Positions 34,010-44,832 of a stretch of 64,000 nucleotides of DNA are shown piece by piece; position 1 is the first letter of the stretch, and every line of letters begins with the position of its first letter. Location of the stretch: NCBI GenBank assembly GCA_032164245.1, contig JAVMKO010000002.1:62467840-62531839 (forward strand), given 5' to 3'. Made by a program: the position numbers and the translations under genes. The notes beneath the pieces are model-generated. The model saw only the letters and a list, made by a program, of their open reading frames with translations. It was not told where the DNA came from and searched no databases. The stretch comes from Sternotherus odoratus. Its lineage: Eukaryota; Chordata; Testudines; Kinosternidae.

Positions 34010-34526
34010 CAGGGCCATCCTTCGGCATACTCAGCAAACGCTGCTGTGTAAGGCACACGAAAATTTGGGGCACCACCGGGACAGTATGCAACCGTGGGTT
34101 GGCTCCCACACACCCAGCATGCGCTGCAGTCTCCTTAAGGCAGAGGCAGCACCTCCCATGCTATTATTTTCAAGGCTCCTCTATTTTCCAAACTCCCAAT
34201 TGGGAACATATTCACAGAGCTGAATGTCCTGGCGTTCTGTGTGAGGGAGAGGGTACGGGGGTTTCTGCAGGGAACCATGACTCTCACCGCCATGAGGCAG
34301 ACTGGGCGGCTTGGTATCCTTTGCTACCTCGTGTCCTCCTTCCCCCGCCCCACTCCAGGCTGCCGCAGCATCTGCTGCATACGAAGCTTGGTGTATGTCA
34401 GCAATGGGGTGGGAGGGTTCTTCTGTGAGTCCATGGGCGGGGATGGCGGCTGTACCCCACATCAGGCGTAGGGGCACGAGTTTAATAATACTGCCTAGGG
34501 CTCCTTAAATCCTAAGGACGGGCCTG
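34010..34526. mobile_element. hAT-like MITE with a captured 61-nt segment
   Basis: Ends CAGGGCCATCCTT and (reverse complement) CAGGCCCGTCCTT are TIRs. The 8-bp flanks CGCATACC (34002-34009) and CACATACC (34527-34534) match at 7 of 8. Positions 34151-34211 inside it match 35507-35567 outside it at 59 of 61 positions. No transposase. Confidence 0.75.
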
Positions 34527-34662
34527 CACATACCCATGGTCTCTCCAGACTGAAGGATGCCTACTATTAATACTAGTTTATAAGAAGGAGAGATTGTTAG
34601 AAGGAGAGATTTCTCCATTACATTTAAAGATAAACTATTAAAAACGAACATTATCACTTTTG

Positions 34663-35092
34663 CAAAAGCGACAAAGAGTCTTGTAGCACCTCATAGACTA
34701 ACAGATTTTAGGGCTCATGAGCTTTCGTGGGCTAATACCCACTTCATCAGATGAATGTTGTGGAAATCTCCAGAGGCAGGTATAAATATGCAGGCAAGAA
34801 AGCAAGGTAAATTCAATGGGGGGGGGGGGAGGAAACCCACTTCCAGCAGGTGATCTGGAGGTGTGAACACCCAGAGAGGAGAAACTGCTTTTGTAATTGG
34901 TGAGCCATTCACAGTCAATATTAAGTCCAGACCTGATGGTGTCGAATTTGCAGATGAACTGGAGCTCAGCAGTTTCTCTTTGAAGTCTGGTCTTGAAGTT
35001 TTTTTGCTACAGGATGGCTGTCTTTAGGTCTGCTATTGTGTGTCCAGGCAGGTTGAAGTGTTCTACATCCACACTAATACGGCTACCCCTCT
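34663..35092 (-). mobile_element. Penelope-like element, 5'-truncated, with GIY-YIG-like C-terminus and ribozyme-like tail
   Basis: A perfect 13-bp duplication ATTATCACTTTTG lies at 34650-34662 and 35093-35105. On the minus strand, from about 35065, the translation gives EHFNLPGHTIADLK, then (after a stop) KNFKTRLQRETAELQFICK and FDT...GLNID. This is the conserved end of the GIY-YIG endonuclease region of vertebrate PLEs, broken by at least one stop. Downstream come the 3' untranslated part and the tail with the core CTGATGA (complement of 34744-34750), GTGGG/CCCAC stem and GAAA (complement of 34723-34726). The other edge has a short inverted piece of the tail terminus (ACTAATACGGCTACCCCTCT). 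Confidence 0.85.
34712..34750 (-). ncRNA. Hammerhead-ribozyme-like core in a PLE tail
   Basis: On the minus strand the order is CTGATGA, a 5-bp stem GTGGG/CCCAC closed by TATTAG, GAAA, then GCTCATGAGC. This matches the invariant CUGANGA - helix II - GAAA - helix III layout of hammerhead ribozymes, which are known from PLE terminal repeats. The helix III/cleavage side is altered here and helix I is not obvious, so activity is doubtful. Confidence 0.6.
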
Positions 35093-35105
35093 ATTATCAC
35101 TTTTG

Positions 35106-35803
35106 TTAATTCATAAACTGTTCTTAGTGCCAAGTGGGAAATTTGAAGATATTTTCTTTTAAAACGGATTTATTTCATTTTTCATTGGGCAAACCTTGAT
35201 TTCTTTTGGTCTTAAGCCAAAATTAACCCTGGCTGTCTTGTTCAACAACAGCTTCAGTGTATTTCAGCTTTGTTAACCTCTCCATGCCAAGACATCTTTG
35301 CATGTGCACCAACTTCATTAAATGCTATCAAAATAATACTGGAAATAGTGTTTATCAGTTTATTGCTGAATGAGGCATTTTGTATTCAGGCCCAGCTTTC
35401 TCTTTTATTTTGCCAAAAGAAAACTGTGAAAACAAATATCTGGCGTAGTTTATACTTGGGTGTTTAATCTGGATTTGGCAAGGACAACAAACCACAACCC
35501 ACCCAAACCTCCCATGCTGTTATTTTCAAGGCTCCTCTATGTTCCAAACTCCCAATTGGGAACATATGGAGAACCTCCCACTAGAGTGCAAAAAGCAGTC
35601 TGAAAAATACTAAATTAGATTTCTGATTTTGGTGCTCATGAAAAGTAAAGGGAGACTAGCTGTGACCATGTCTTGGTGCTGTGAAGTCTTCCACGTACAG
35701 TCCTGCTAATATAGGTCATCCTAGCTCATGTATCCCACCATGATAAACAAGCTACATCTAGTTGTGCCTCTGTCTACATCCTCCGATTTTTCACTCAACT
35801 CAC
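35106..35803. other. Unassigned stretch holding one copy of a 61-nt duplicate
   Basis: Positions 35507-35567 match 34151-34211 with two differences. Otherwise nothing was recognised. Confidence 0.5.
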
Positions 35804-35909
35804 GTGAATGTTACTCATGGGGGCACTCTGCACCAAAAAAATTTAAAATTCTGAAAATTTTGTCAAAATAATAGGGCTGTCCAGCAATTAAAAAACAATC
35901 ATAATTAAG

Positions 35910-36093
35910 AATCAGAGAGGTAGCCGTGTTAGTCTGGAATAGCAGAAGTGACAAAGAGTCCTGTGGCACCTTAAAGACTAAAGTATTGAAGCATAAGCTT
36001 TCATAGGCTAATACCCACTTAGTCGGATGCATCCGACGAACTGGGTATTAGCCCATGAAAGCTTATGCTTAAATACTTTAGTTAGTCTTTAAG
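35910..36093. mobile_element. Penelope-like tail, foldback copy inside a hAT element
   Basis: It is flanked by a perfect 14-bp duplication (CAATCATAATTAAG) at 35896-35909 and 36094-36107. It begins ATCAGAGAGGTAGCCGTGTT (the tail terminus in reverse) and then runs into a palindrome centred at 36029/36030 with no spacer (CGGATG CATCCG), with arms of about 64 nt and several mismatches. The right arm carries CCGACGA, then GAAAGCTTATGC. Confidence 0.9.
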
Positions 36094-36420
36094 CAATCAT
36101 AATTAAGTGTGCTATTAAATAGAATACCATTTATTTAAATATTTTTGGGTTTTTCTACATTTTCAAATATATTGATTTCAATTGCAATGCAGAATACACT
36201 GTGAACTGTGCTCACTTTATATTTTTTGATTACAAATATTTGCACTGTAAAAAGATAAATTGTATTTTTCAATTCACCTAATACAAGTACTATTGTGCAA
36301 TCTCTTTATCATGAAATCTGAATGGGCAAAAGTAGAATTATGTAAAAAAAGGTCATTCCAAAATAAAACAATGTAAAATTTTAGAGCCTACAAGTCCACT
36401 CAATCCTACTTCTTGTTCAG

Positions 36421-36905
36421 CTAATCGCACAGACAAACAACCTTGTTTACATTTTCAGGAGATAATGCTGCCCACGACTTGTTTACATCACTTGAAAGTG
36501 ACAACAGGTGTTCGCATGGCACTTTTGTAGTCAGCGGTGCAAGATATTTACATGCCAGATGCACTAAAGATTTATATGTCCCTTCATATTTCAACCACCA
36601 CTCCAGAGGTGATGGGTTCTCCTCGATAATGATGCAAAGCAGTGTGGATCGACGCATGTTCATTTTCATCATCTGAGTCAGATACCACCAGCAGAAGGTT
36701 GATTTTCTTTTTTCATGGTTTGGGTTCCGTAGTTTCCACATTGAACTGTTGCTGCTGTAAGACACTGAAAGCATGCGCCACACCTCAGATTTTGGAAGGC
36801 ACTTCAGATTCTTAAACCATGGATCAAGTGCTGTAATTATCTTTAGAAATCTCACATTTGTATCTTCTTTGCATTTTGTCAGATGTGCAGTGAAAGTGTT
36901 CTTAA
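36421..36905 (-). pseudogene. hAT (ZBED-like) transposase C-terminal fragment
   Basis: The minus-strand frame, open from 37137, has recognisable protein in its downstream part: ITALDPWFKNLKCLPKSE, then NPSPLEWWLKYEGTYKSLVH, YLAPLTTKVPCEHL and SLSSDVNKSWAALSPENVNK. These are the hAT C-terminal dimerisation region, including the conserved PLEWW and CEHLLS...ALSPENV blocks. The first ~75 residues are antisense to the opposing copy and not transposase. The catalytic N-terminal half is absent. Confidence 0.82.
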
Positions 36906-37049
36906 AATGAACAACATGTACTAGATCATCTGAGACTGCTATAAACATGAAATTTATGGCAGAATATGGGTAAAACAGAAGAAGACATAAAATTTCCCCA
37001 CAAGGAGTTCTCTTACATTTAATTAATGTTTTTTTTAAACATGCACCAT

Positions 37050-37240
37050 CAGCATGGGCGCATGTCCTCTGGAATGGTGGCAAAGCATAAAGAGGCATAT
37101 GAATTTTTAGCACAGCTGGCATGTAAATACCTTGCAATATCAGCTACAAAAGTGCCATGTGAATGCCTTGTTAACACTTTCTGGTGACATTGTAAATAAG
37201 AAGTGGGGAGCATTATCTCCCTTAGGTATAAACAGACTTG
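37050..37240 (+). pseudogene. Opposing copy of the hAT transposase C-terminus
   Basis: The plus strand reads a decayed ...CKYLAISATKVPCECL, then TLSGDIVNKKWGALSPLGIN and RLVCFSDWLNK. This is homologous to the minus-strand fragment at 36421-36560 but in opposite orientation. A reading-frame change lies between the CEC and LSGD segments. Confidence 0.75.
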
Positions 37241-37542
37241 TTTGTTTTAGTGACTGGCTGAACAAGAATATAGGACTGATTGGACTTGAAGGTTCTAAAG
37301 CTTTAATTTTTAAATTTTTGAATGCTGTTAAATGACAAAAAAAATTACATTTTTAAGTTGCACTTTCAGGATAAAGAGATTGTATTTGAATAAGGTGAAT
37401 TGAAAAATACTATTTCTTTTGTTTACCATTTCACAGTGCAAATATTTGTAATCAAAATAATATAAAGTGAGCACTGTACACTTTGTATTATGTGTTTTAA
37501 CTGAAATAAATATATTTTAAAATATAGAAAAATATCCAAACA

Positions 37543-38117
37543 TCTATATATATATATAAAAAAGTCAAATGGTGTATGTGTGTGTGTGTATGCGTGTGTG
37601 CATGCTGCCTTACTCCTTCCACACCGTTTGAGCTAGAGACTTGAAATTTGGTACAGTTATAGGCTTTAGGGTCCTAATCAGGGTAAGAGTCGAAAATTTT
37701 TCAAATCTCACCTCTGATGCCCCCCCAGAGGTGAAATTCTTTAAAGCCCATTCACATCAGCTGGGCAGCAGGTTAACACCTGCTGTTCTCTGTGACATAG
37801 TTATGATGTCATAATACCCCCCTCCAACGGCCCCCCCACTCATTCAGCTCTCTCCCCCCTCAGGTAAGAATTGAAAATTTTTAAAATCTCACCCCCCCTT
37901 TCCCCCCTCCAACGGCCCCCACACTCGCTCAGCTCTCTCTCCCCTCCCCCCCCACTCCAACGCCCCCCCCCACTCGCTCAGTTCTCTCCCCCCTCAGGTA
38001 AGAATCAACATTTTTTTAAATCTCCCCCCCCTCCCCAACAGCCCCCCCACTCGCTCAGCTCTTTCCCCTCTCCCCCCCCCTCCGATGGACCCTAGCAACG
38101 CCGGGTATTTTTGCTAG
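37543..38117 (+). mobile_element. Short Helitron, copy A (inside the hAT element)
   Basis: It starts TCTATATATATATATAAA and ends GCCGGGTATTTTTGCTAG, followed by T. The join is A|T, as expected of Helitrons (5' TC, 3' CTAG, insertion between A and T, no duplication). The 3' hairpin CCC...GGG is partly decayed. The interior holds the motif GAGCTAGAGACTTGAAATTT, shared with copies B and C, and repeats of a C-rich unit with CACTCGCTCAG. No Rep/helicase gene. Confidence 0.82.
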
Positions 38118-38594
38118 TATTTAATACATTTCAATTAGTATTCTGTTTAACAGTGTGATTAAAACTGTGATTAATTTGTTTTATCACAATTAATTTGAAT
38201 TAATCATGTGAGTTAACTGCGATTAAGCAAAAACCCTACAAAATAACACCAGTTTCAATTATTTTGGAAATTTATTTCAAAATACCTGTAAGCAAGTATG
38301 TCTGTAACCATACAGACACAAAAATTCCCCAAGGAGAGTTAAAGAAACCCCTATGACAACCCAGTTCCTGTTTCTCTGATCCCTTCTCCAATGCAGAGCT
38401 CAGACGGGGGCAGATACCCACACCCTCTCCCCCACAGAGCCGTGGGACCCCCCAGCCCAGATACCTCCCATCCATCCCCCAGAGCCCAGAGATCTAGAGG
38501 GAGAAACAGCCTGGATGCTCAGTCCCTGGCTTGCACCTCAGTCTCCTTCTCTCAGGGCATGCTGGGAATTGTAGCAGCCAGGAACCCTCTAGCT

Positions 38595-38926
38595 CAGTGG
38601 TCCCCAACCCCCGGGCCGCGGACCGGTACCGGTCCGTGGATGATTTGGTACCGGGCCGCGGCCGCCTTCGCTTCGGTGGCGCCGCGCGGAAGTCAGTGCC
38701 GACGCACACTTCCCGCCCTTGTATGTCCGGCGAAAAGACGCAGCTTTCAGTGTCGGAGTTAATTAATTCGGCGGCTTTTCGGCGGACTTACAAGCGTCCG
38801 CAGCAAAAAAAGAAAAAAAAAAGGTCGCGCCGCGTCACGGAAAAGCGGTCGCGCTGCGCACCGGGCCGCAGAACAATTTTAAAAGTGCTGACCGGTCCGT
38901 GGTCAGACAAACGTTGGGGGCCACTG
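38595..38926. mobile_element. GC-rich hAT MITE, TSD CTCTAGCT
   Basis: Ends CAGTGGTCCCCAACCCC and (reversed) CAGTGGCCCCCAACG form TIRs. The 8-bp duplication CTCTAGCT is perfect (38587-38594, 38927-38934). The interior is rich in CpG, with GGTACCGG and CCGCGG motifs. It interrupts the outer element of the nest. Confidence 0.92.
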
Positions 38927-39114
38927 CTCTAGCTCCCTCTTCCCAGCAGCGTCTTTATGTGCGAGCTGAGCTCTGCTGGGTCCAGTGACCCCTAGTGGAA
39001 GCTAGCAGTACTGCAGCCCATTTCTGTGGGGGAAAAGAAATTCCACACACTGTTAATTTCTGCAAAATTCTGCATTGTGCAGTGGTGCAGAATTCCCCCA
39101 GGAGTAATTGAATG

Positions 39115-40118
39115 TGTATTTCAGTGTAGATCTGTTAGCCACTGAAAGAGGGAGTTCCGGCTAACTACTGCTTTAACTCCTTAAAAGCAGTGCTGCCAAC
39201 AAGTAACACCACTCCTTCATGACCCAAAGATAGCTTTCCCTGTGCCCAAATAAATGAAGAGCTATCTGAACTACCAAGTCTGGCTTATTACTTACCAGGA
39301 CACACACTGTTTGGATCAACGGGAAAACAAAACAGCAAAACAGAATCCAGCCACATTTAAAAACACACTCCCTGAAGGGTCAGAGGCCCTTAGGTCTTTG
39401 TACCATTTGTTCATTCTTGAGGATGATTCCATGTTGAGTACTACAGCCTAAAAATCTCTACTGTCTAATTAATTAAATGTTGCACACATGTGGCCAACAA
39501 GCCAGAGATGATCTCTCCTCTTGGGATCCACACACATTAGAAATGGCTGATAAACTGTGATGCTGATTTCCATATAAATAGATTGGGTGCAAGTGAGGGA
39601 GGGAGGAAAAAAGTTCTAGGAACTTGAAGTAGTTAAGTTAAATACAGCTATGAACACAGCTAATTAAAACAGTTTCAGTTTTACTAGTATGGAGAACTCC
39701 ATCAGGGCTAGTGTGCCAGGCTACAAATGAAGTTTTTGTTTGTGTGATACGACATATATGTGAATCCTGGCATTTTGCTTTCTCAGGCTATGCAGTGGTC
39801 ATTACGGAAACTGCAGCATTTCTGAAAATATGCAGATCACAAAATTCCACAGTTCCAAACAACTACAGCTAACATGAGCATGACAGATCATTCAACTGTG
39901 GTGAAGAGATGCATAATGAAACAGATCAAGAGGACTGCATTTAAAAATGAAGGGTTTCTGGGAACAGAGTAATTCCCAATACAGAGACCACATATAGGAA
40001 TATTTTTACCCCATGATACTCCAGCATGAGTAGCAAAATATAAACTGCACCACTTCCAACTGCACATACCCCACAGCCTTTTATATGCCATAAACCTTAT
40101 TACAAAAACATCTAGCAC
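39115..40118. other. Unassigned stretch
   Basis: No element or gene recognised. Confidence 0.3.
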
Positions 40119-40650
40119 ACGGGTGGGCAAACTACCCGTGGGCTCATTCTTTCCCTCTCCCCCAGAGCCTCAGTGCTCAGCATGTCTGGCTCCACATGGC
40201 TGCCAGACATGCTGCTGAGCGGCGCACTGAGGCTCCGGGGACAAGGGGAAGGCAGGGGGCAGGGCCGGCAGCAGCCTCCCCAACCAGGAGCACAGGCAGG
40301 CTGGGCAGGACGAGCCTGCGGGCCAGAAGGGGGCCAGAGTCGGGGTTGCATAACGGGCGGGGAGTCCTGGGGGGGCAGTCTGGGAGCAGGTGGGGTTGGA
40401 TGGGGCGTGGGAGTCCCGGGGGTCTGTCAGGGGGAGTGAATAGGGGGTAGGGCAGGGGAGTTAGGTGCGGGGAGGTCTTGGGAGGGGGTAGTCAGGGGAC
40501 AAGGAGCAGGGGGAGTTGGATGGGGCAGGGATTCTGAGGGATGCAGTCAGGGGGTGGAAAGTGGGCGGGGCCAGGCTATCTGGGGAGGCACAGCCTTCCC
40601 TACCTGTCCCTCCATGCAATTTGCAACTCCGATATGTTTGCCCACCCCGA
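40119..40650. mobile_element. hAT-like MITE, G-rich
   Basis: Left end ACGGGTGGGCAAACTA, right end reversed TCGGGGTGGGCAAACATA. Flanks TCTAGCAC and CCTAGCAT match at 6 of 8. The interior is a run of GGGGG-rich imperfect repeats with GGAGT, GGGGCAG and TGGATGGGGC. No transposase; the ORFs inside are Gly/Arg-rich by composition. Confidence 0.72.
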
Positions 40651-41690
40651 CCTAGCATCAGTCCACCAGGACATGTTTACACTACATGTGATAGAGTTTT
40701 TACTCTGATAAACATCTCAGATTCACAATGATGTCATAGTAGTTTAAAAGAAGATTTACAAATCACAGTAGAATTCACATTTACCTTGACAAATATTGGC
40801 ATTCAGCTCACAATTCTTCTGATGTATTTACCTAAAAATCAAGACTACAAATACTGGAGGAAAAACAGTGTTTATAATTTTCTCCCTTCTAGGAACCACA
40901 GTAAGTAGAACATACAGAGCATGATCCTGTTCCATTTGACACAAAGAGCAAAATTTCACATCCTCTTCAATGGAAGCGGGGTTGGACTCACTGTATAAAC
41001 TGCTTCAGTGGCAAGAGCATGGGCCCTATTGTATAAATGCTCCAAAATGGAAAAGATAACCTTTACATCAATACAACTAAATAACTGGCTGTTAATTTCA
41101 TACACTGTTTATTTGTAAAGTTATTTCAGTGAGGTGAAAGAGGCTTGCTTTATAGGCTAGAAAATTCTATAAAGGAAACACATTTCATGTCTAGGTGTAT
41201 TATTTCTAGATTTCAGAAGGAAATGGTTTTTAAGAAAGGACGACTTGTGGCAGCAAGTGCTGCCATGCACCCAGGACTGAATGTTTGCAGACGGAGACCC
41301 TAATACAGTGGGCTGGTCTCGAAGAAAACCTGTTCTATTTTATTTGGCGTCACTCTGTTTTCATGAAGGCTTTACAGTTTTCACCTGCTATAATAAAAAA
41401 TAATGGGCTCAATTTTCTCCTGCGCCCGTGAGGGTGGGGAAAGCAGATTAGGGAGCCAGTTCCAGCTCCCTAGTTCTCATAGCCAGTGTCTGCTTAGACA
41501 TAAGTTAAAGTTTCTGCCAGCCAACATAAAGTTCCACTGCTGGCTTAGGGTCCTTCTGGACTATGAGGGGAAGGTTGCAGTCACGGAGCATCTGTACCAC
41601 AACCAGGTCCTGTGGCTCTGCCATACTCCCCCCAAGGAAGCTGAAGGCAGAGTAGACATATTATACCCATGGTGTGTTATATAAAGCCGG
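40651..41690. other. Unassigned AT-rich stretch
   Basis: Nothing supported. Confidence 0.3.
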
Positions 41691-41691
41691 A

Positions 41692-41930
41692 GGCTTGGTC
41701 TACACTGGGGGGGGGGGGGGAGAGATTGTCGACCCAAGATACGCAACTTCAGCTACATGAATAACGTAGCTGAAGTCGGTGCATCTTAGGCCGACTTACC
41801 TGCTGTCCTCACAGCGACAGCGGCTCCCTCGTCGACTCCGCCTTGCGCCTTTTGGCGAGCTGGAGTTTCGGAGTTGGATCAATCGATCGCCAATAGATCC
41901 CAATAGATTGCCAAGACATACCCAGATTGA
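41692..41930. mobile_element. PIF/Harbinger-like MITE (diverged copy)
   Basis: It starts GGCTTGGTCTACACT and ends with the complement of GGGTATGTCTTGGC. It contains the family hairpin CTTCAGCTACATG...CGTAGCTGAAG, TTAGGCCGACTTACC and GTCGACTCC. A 3-bp duplication is not preserved. A G-run occurs at 41708-41720. Confidence 0.65.
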
Positions 41931-42168
41931 GTGTCACTTGGACTTTGCCCTTCACACACTGTACAAATATGCAAGGAAACAATTAACCTATCCCACATAA
42001 TATACACATTGTCTCTGTCTCTGCAGGGTTAGTTCCAAATAAGAGTAAAGCCCCCTTTCTTGATCAGTCATCACTCACACTGCTAGGATTAACAAAAATA
42101 TTTATGCTCCTGAAAATTTTTCGGGAAAACAAATAATCAGTTGATACTTGTCCCTCATTTATACAATA

Positions 42169-43243
42169 CTAGCGAAAATACCCGGCGTTGCTCGGGTCCG
42201 TTGGAGGTGGGGAAGGGGCAGAGAGCTGAGCGAGTGCGGGGTCCGTTGGAGGGGGGAGGGGACAGAGAGCAAACCTGACACCCCCACCTCACCCCCCCGA
42301 CCAAACCCGACACCCCCACCTCACTTACCCCTCGACCAACCCCGAATCGCATTTTCACCCCCCCCACCCAAACCCAACACCCCCACGTCACCCACCTACC
42401 AACCCCAACACCCCCTGACCAACACCCACACCTCACCCCCCATAGACCAAACCTGACACACCCACCTCACTTCCCCCCCAACCAAACCCGACACCCCTAC
42501 CTACCACCACAAACAAACCCGACACCCACACCTCACTTACCCCTCGACCAACCCGATCCCCCTCCTCACCCCCCCAACCAAACCCAACACACCCACCTTA
42601 CCCCCCCACCAAACCCAACACCCCCTGACCAACCCCAACACCCACACCTCACCCCTCACCCACCCAGACACCCCCCGGCTCACTTACCCCCCGACCAAAC
42701 CCAACACCCCTGGCTCACTTACCCCCCGACCAAACCCGACACCCCCACCTCACCCCCCAACCAAACCTGACACCCCCTCCTCATCCCCCAACCAAACCTG
42801 ACACCCCTACCTCACCCTCCGACCAAACCCAACTCGGGTCCGTCGGAGGTGGGGAGGGGGCAGAGAGCTGAGCGAGTGCGGGGTCCGTTGGAGGGGGGAG
42901 GGGGCAGAGAGCTGAGCGAGTGTGGGGTCCGTTGAAGGGGGGAGGGGGCAGAGAGCTGAGCGAATGCGGGGTCCGTTGGAGGGGGTATTATGACATCATA
43001 ACTATGTCACAGAGAACAGCAGCTGCCCAGCTGATGTGATTGGCCTTTAAATAATTTCACCCCTGGGGGGCATCAGAGGTGAGATTTGAAAAATTTTCGA
43101 CTCTTACCCTGATTAGGACCCTAAGACCTCTAACTGTACCAAATTTCAAGTCTCTAGCTCAAACGGTGTGGAAGGAGTAAGTGCACATACATACACGCAT
43201 ACATACACGCACGCATACACCATTTGACTTTTATATATATAGA
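42169..43243 (-). mobile_element. Short Helitron, copy B, with minisatellite
   Basis: On the minus strand it starts TCTATATATATAAAAGTC and ends with the stem ACCCG...CGGGT, then ATTTTCGCTAG, inserted at A|T. This is the textbook Helitron 3' end (hairpin about 10 nt before CTAG). From about 42270 to 42835 it contains a minisatellite of roughly 30-bp units (CCCCCGACCAAACCCGACAC and variants). On both sides of the array are copies of a unit with CCGTTGGAGG, GGGGCAGAGAGCTGAGCGAG. No replicase gene. Confidence 0.9.
42270..42835. repeat. C-rich/G-rich minisatellite in Helitron B
   Basis: About 18-20 imperfect copies of a unit of roughly 28-31 bp built on ACCAAACCCGACACCCC(C)ACCTCAC. The opposite strand has many runs of 3-6 G separated by short T/GT spacers, a pattern able to form G-quadruplexes. 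Confidence 0.82.
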
Positions 43244-44540
43244 TATCGGAGTGACCACTTAGCCGTTAGTATTCCATCAGCTATACTACCAGTGGCTTCT
43301 CCCTAAAACACTACATAATTAAAGGAGATTAGAGAATGGCAACTATTGTTACAACGTGTCTTGGAGCACAGGGTTCACCATCAAAATGTAAGTGACCAAA
43401 AAGAAAGCTGAGTTCTGGTGTAAGGTACCTTATCTCCCCCTCTAACCCACTCATTTACAAAAATAGCTTTAAAACATTTTCCCCTAGACATGAAGAGGCA
43501 AAGGCAGTCTAAAAGACAGGCTGTTATTCTGGAAGCTGTTAATAAAAGAAAATGTACAGTGCTCAAGCTTCTCACACACAATCGTTAAGATGCATTCTAA
43601 TTGAGCAATAAATCTAGTCTCTCCTTCAAACTTATCCCTTATCTCCAGCTCCTTAGAACAACTGCAAAGCCTTGGGCCTTATGGTTAATTGTGCTTAACT
43701 TTCAGTCCTTACTACTCAAAAGAAGAATACCACCCAGCTAGCAAGACTTTACAAAGAAATAATGGCCAAATATAGCTCTACCATAAAAACAGGCTGGAAG
43801 CACTGCAACTGCTTTCCAAACAATGCCATTGTTGAAAAGCATGTTTCCCATCCAAACCATATGAAAGGTATGATCCAGTGATCGAATGTATAGATTTGCC
43901 AACCAACTCACATAGATACAGTACTACGGTATGATTCCTAGTTATATACAATGGATAAAAATCTTTTCCTATTTAGTTTACTGACTGAATCATTTGTTTA
44001 CTGATGCAATAAATCAAGATCTGTAAGTTATCAAGACTATACGTAACTTAAACATATATATGAAGCAACTTCCAACGCCACTCACCACAACAAAAAGAGC
44101 ATGCTGATAGAGGAATTGATAGAATGACTTCCCATTCAGAGATTAAGATTCAGTTTCCACATGGGGCTGCTGTAAAAGCCTATGAGAAAAGTCTTAGTTT
44201 ACTTTCAATATTGTGATTTGCCTCTTTGTGTACACTGGATTTTTTTGCCATCTCCTGAACACCTCAGTAATTCAAATCAGCAGAAGGTAGCGTGTGCTGA
44301 TGCTCATCAAGACTAGGCCTCTTTTGCAAAATCTGGAGGATAAACAATTCACAATTTTCCCAATCCTACTTTGCTGAGACCTCAAAATGATCTTAGCTTG
44401 TTACGAGAGTCAAATTCAATCACAAGAGTTTCTACTCTATTACAAAAATGAATCGCATGTAGGCGTGGGACCTATTGTGTCAACATAAAGTGAGATACAG
44501 GTGGATTCTGCTTTTGATTTACATCAATATAAACACAATG
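43244..44540. other. Unassigned AT-rich stretch
   Basis: Nothing supported. Confidence 0.3.
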
Positions 44541-44832
44541 ATTCCACTCAGAGCTGGCCCACAAGATTTTGACACCTGATGCAGGGACTCAAATGACACC
44601 CGCCATGCTCCCTCGCTTGGGCCAAAACTTAGAAAGGTCTCAAATCTGCCTTCTTTCTGTTCTACTCCTCTCATGGTACTACTTTGCTACCTACCCCAAT
44701 GAAGGAGAACTAACAACTTAAAATGCCTTGTTCAAAAATTTTAAGTAACACTTATCTCTCAAACGCATTAACAGAAAACATAACTTTTCTTGTCTGCATA
44801 GTAAACACTGGCATTTTTATCTGTTTGAACAA

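Larger units (their letters stand above)
35872..38238. mobile_element. hAT (ZBED-like) element with inverted-duplicated transposase ends
   Basis: A perfect 8-bp duplication CAAAATAA lies at 35864-35871 and 38239-38246. Both ends begin TAGGG. Excluding later inserts, about 36108-36500 and about 37180-37540 are long inverted copies of each other. The left arm encodes a transposase C-terminus on the minus strand and the right arm encodes the same C-terminus on the plus strand, both facing outward. It resembles an abundant chelonian hAT family that I recall with this head-to-head build. Confidence 0.85.
35811..39107. mobile_element. Outer DNA transposon of a five-element nest
   Basis: The left end TTACTCATGGGGGCACTCTG and the right end, reversed, TTACTCCTGGGGGAATTCTG are TIRs. 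Flanks GTGAATG (35804-35810) and TTGAATG (39108-39114) match at 6 of 7. Its own sequence is only 35811-35871 and 38247-39107, minus the insert at 38595-38926. The rest is later insertions. Superfamily uncertain; a hAT is plausible. Confidence 0.75.

Noticed and set aside
42270..42835. CRISPR-like array
   Set aside because: The units are contiguous, with no unique spacers, and lie within a eukaryotic Helitron.
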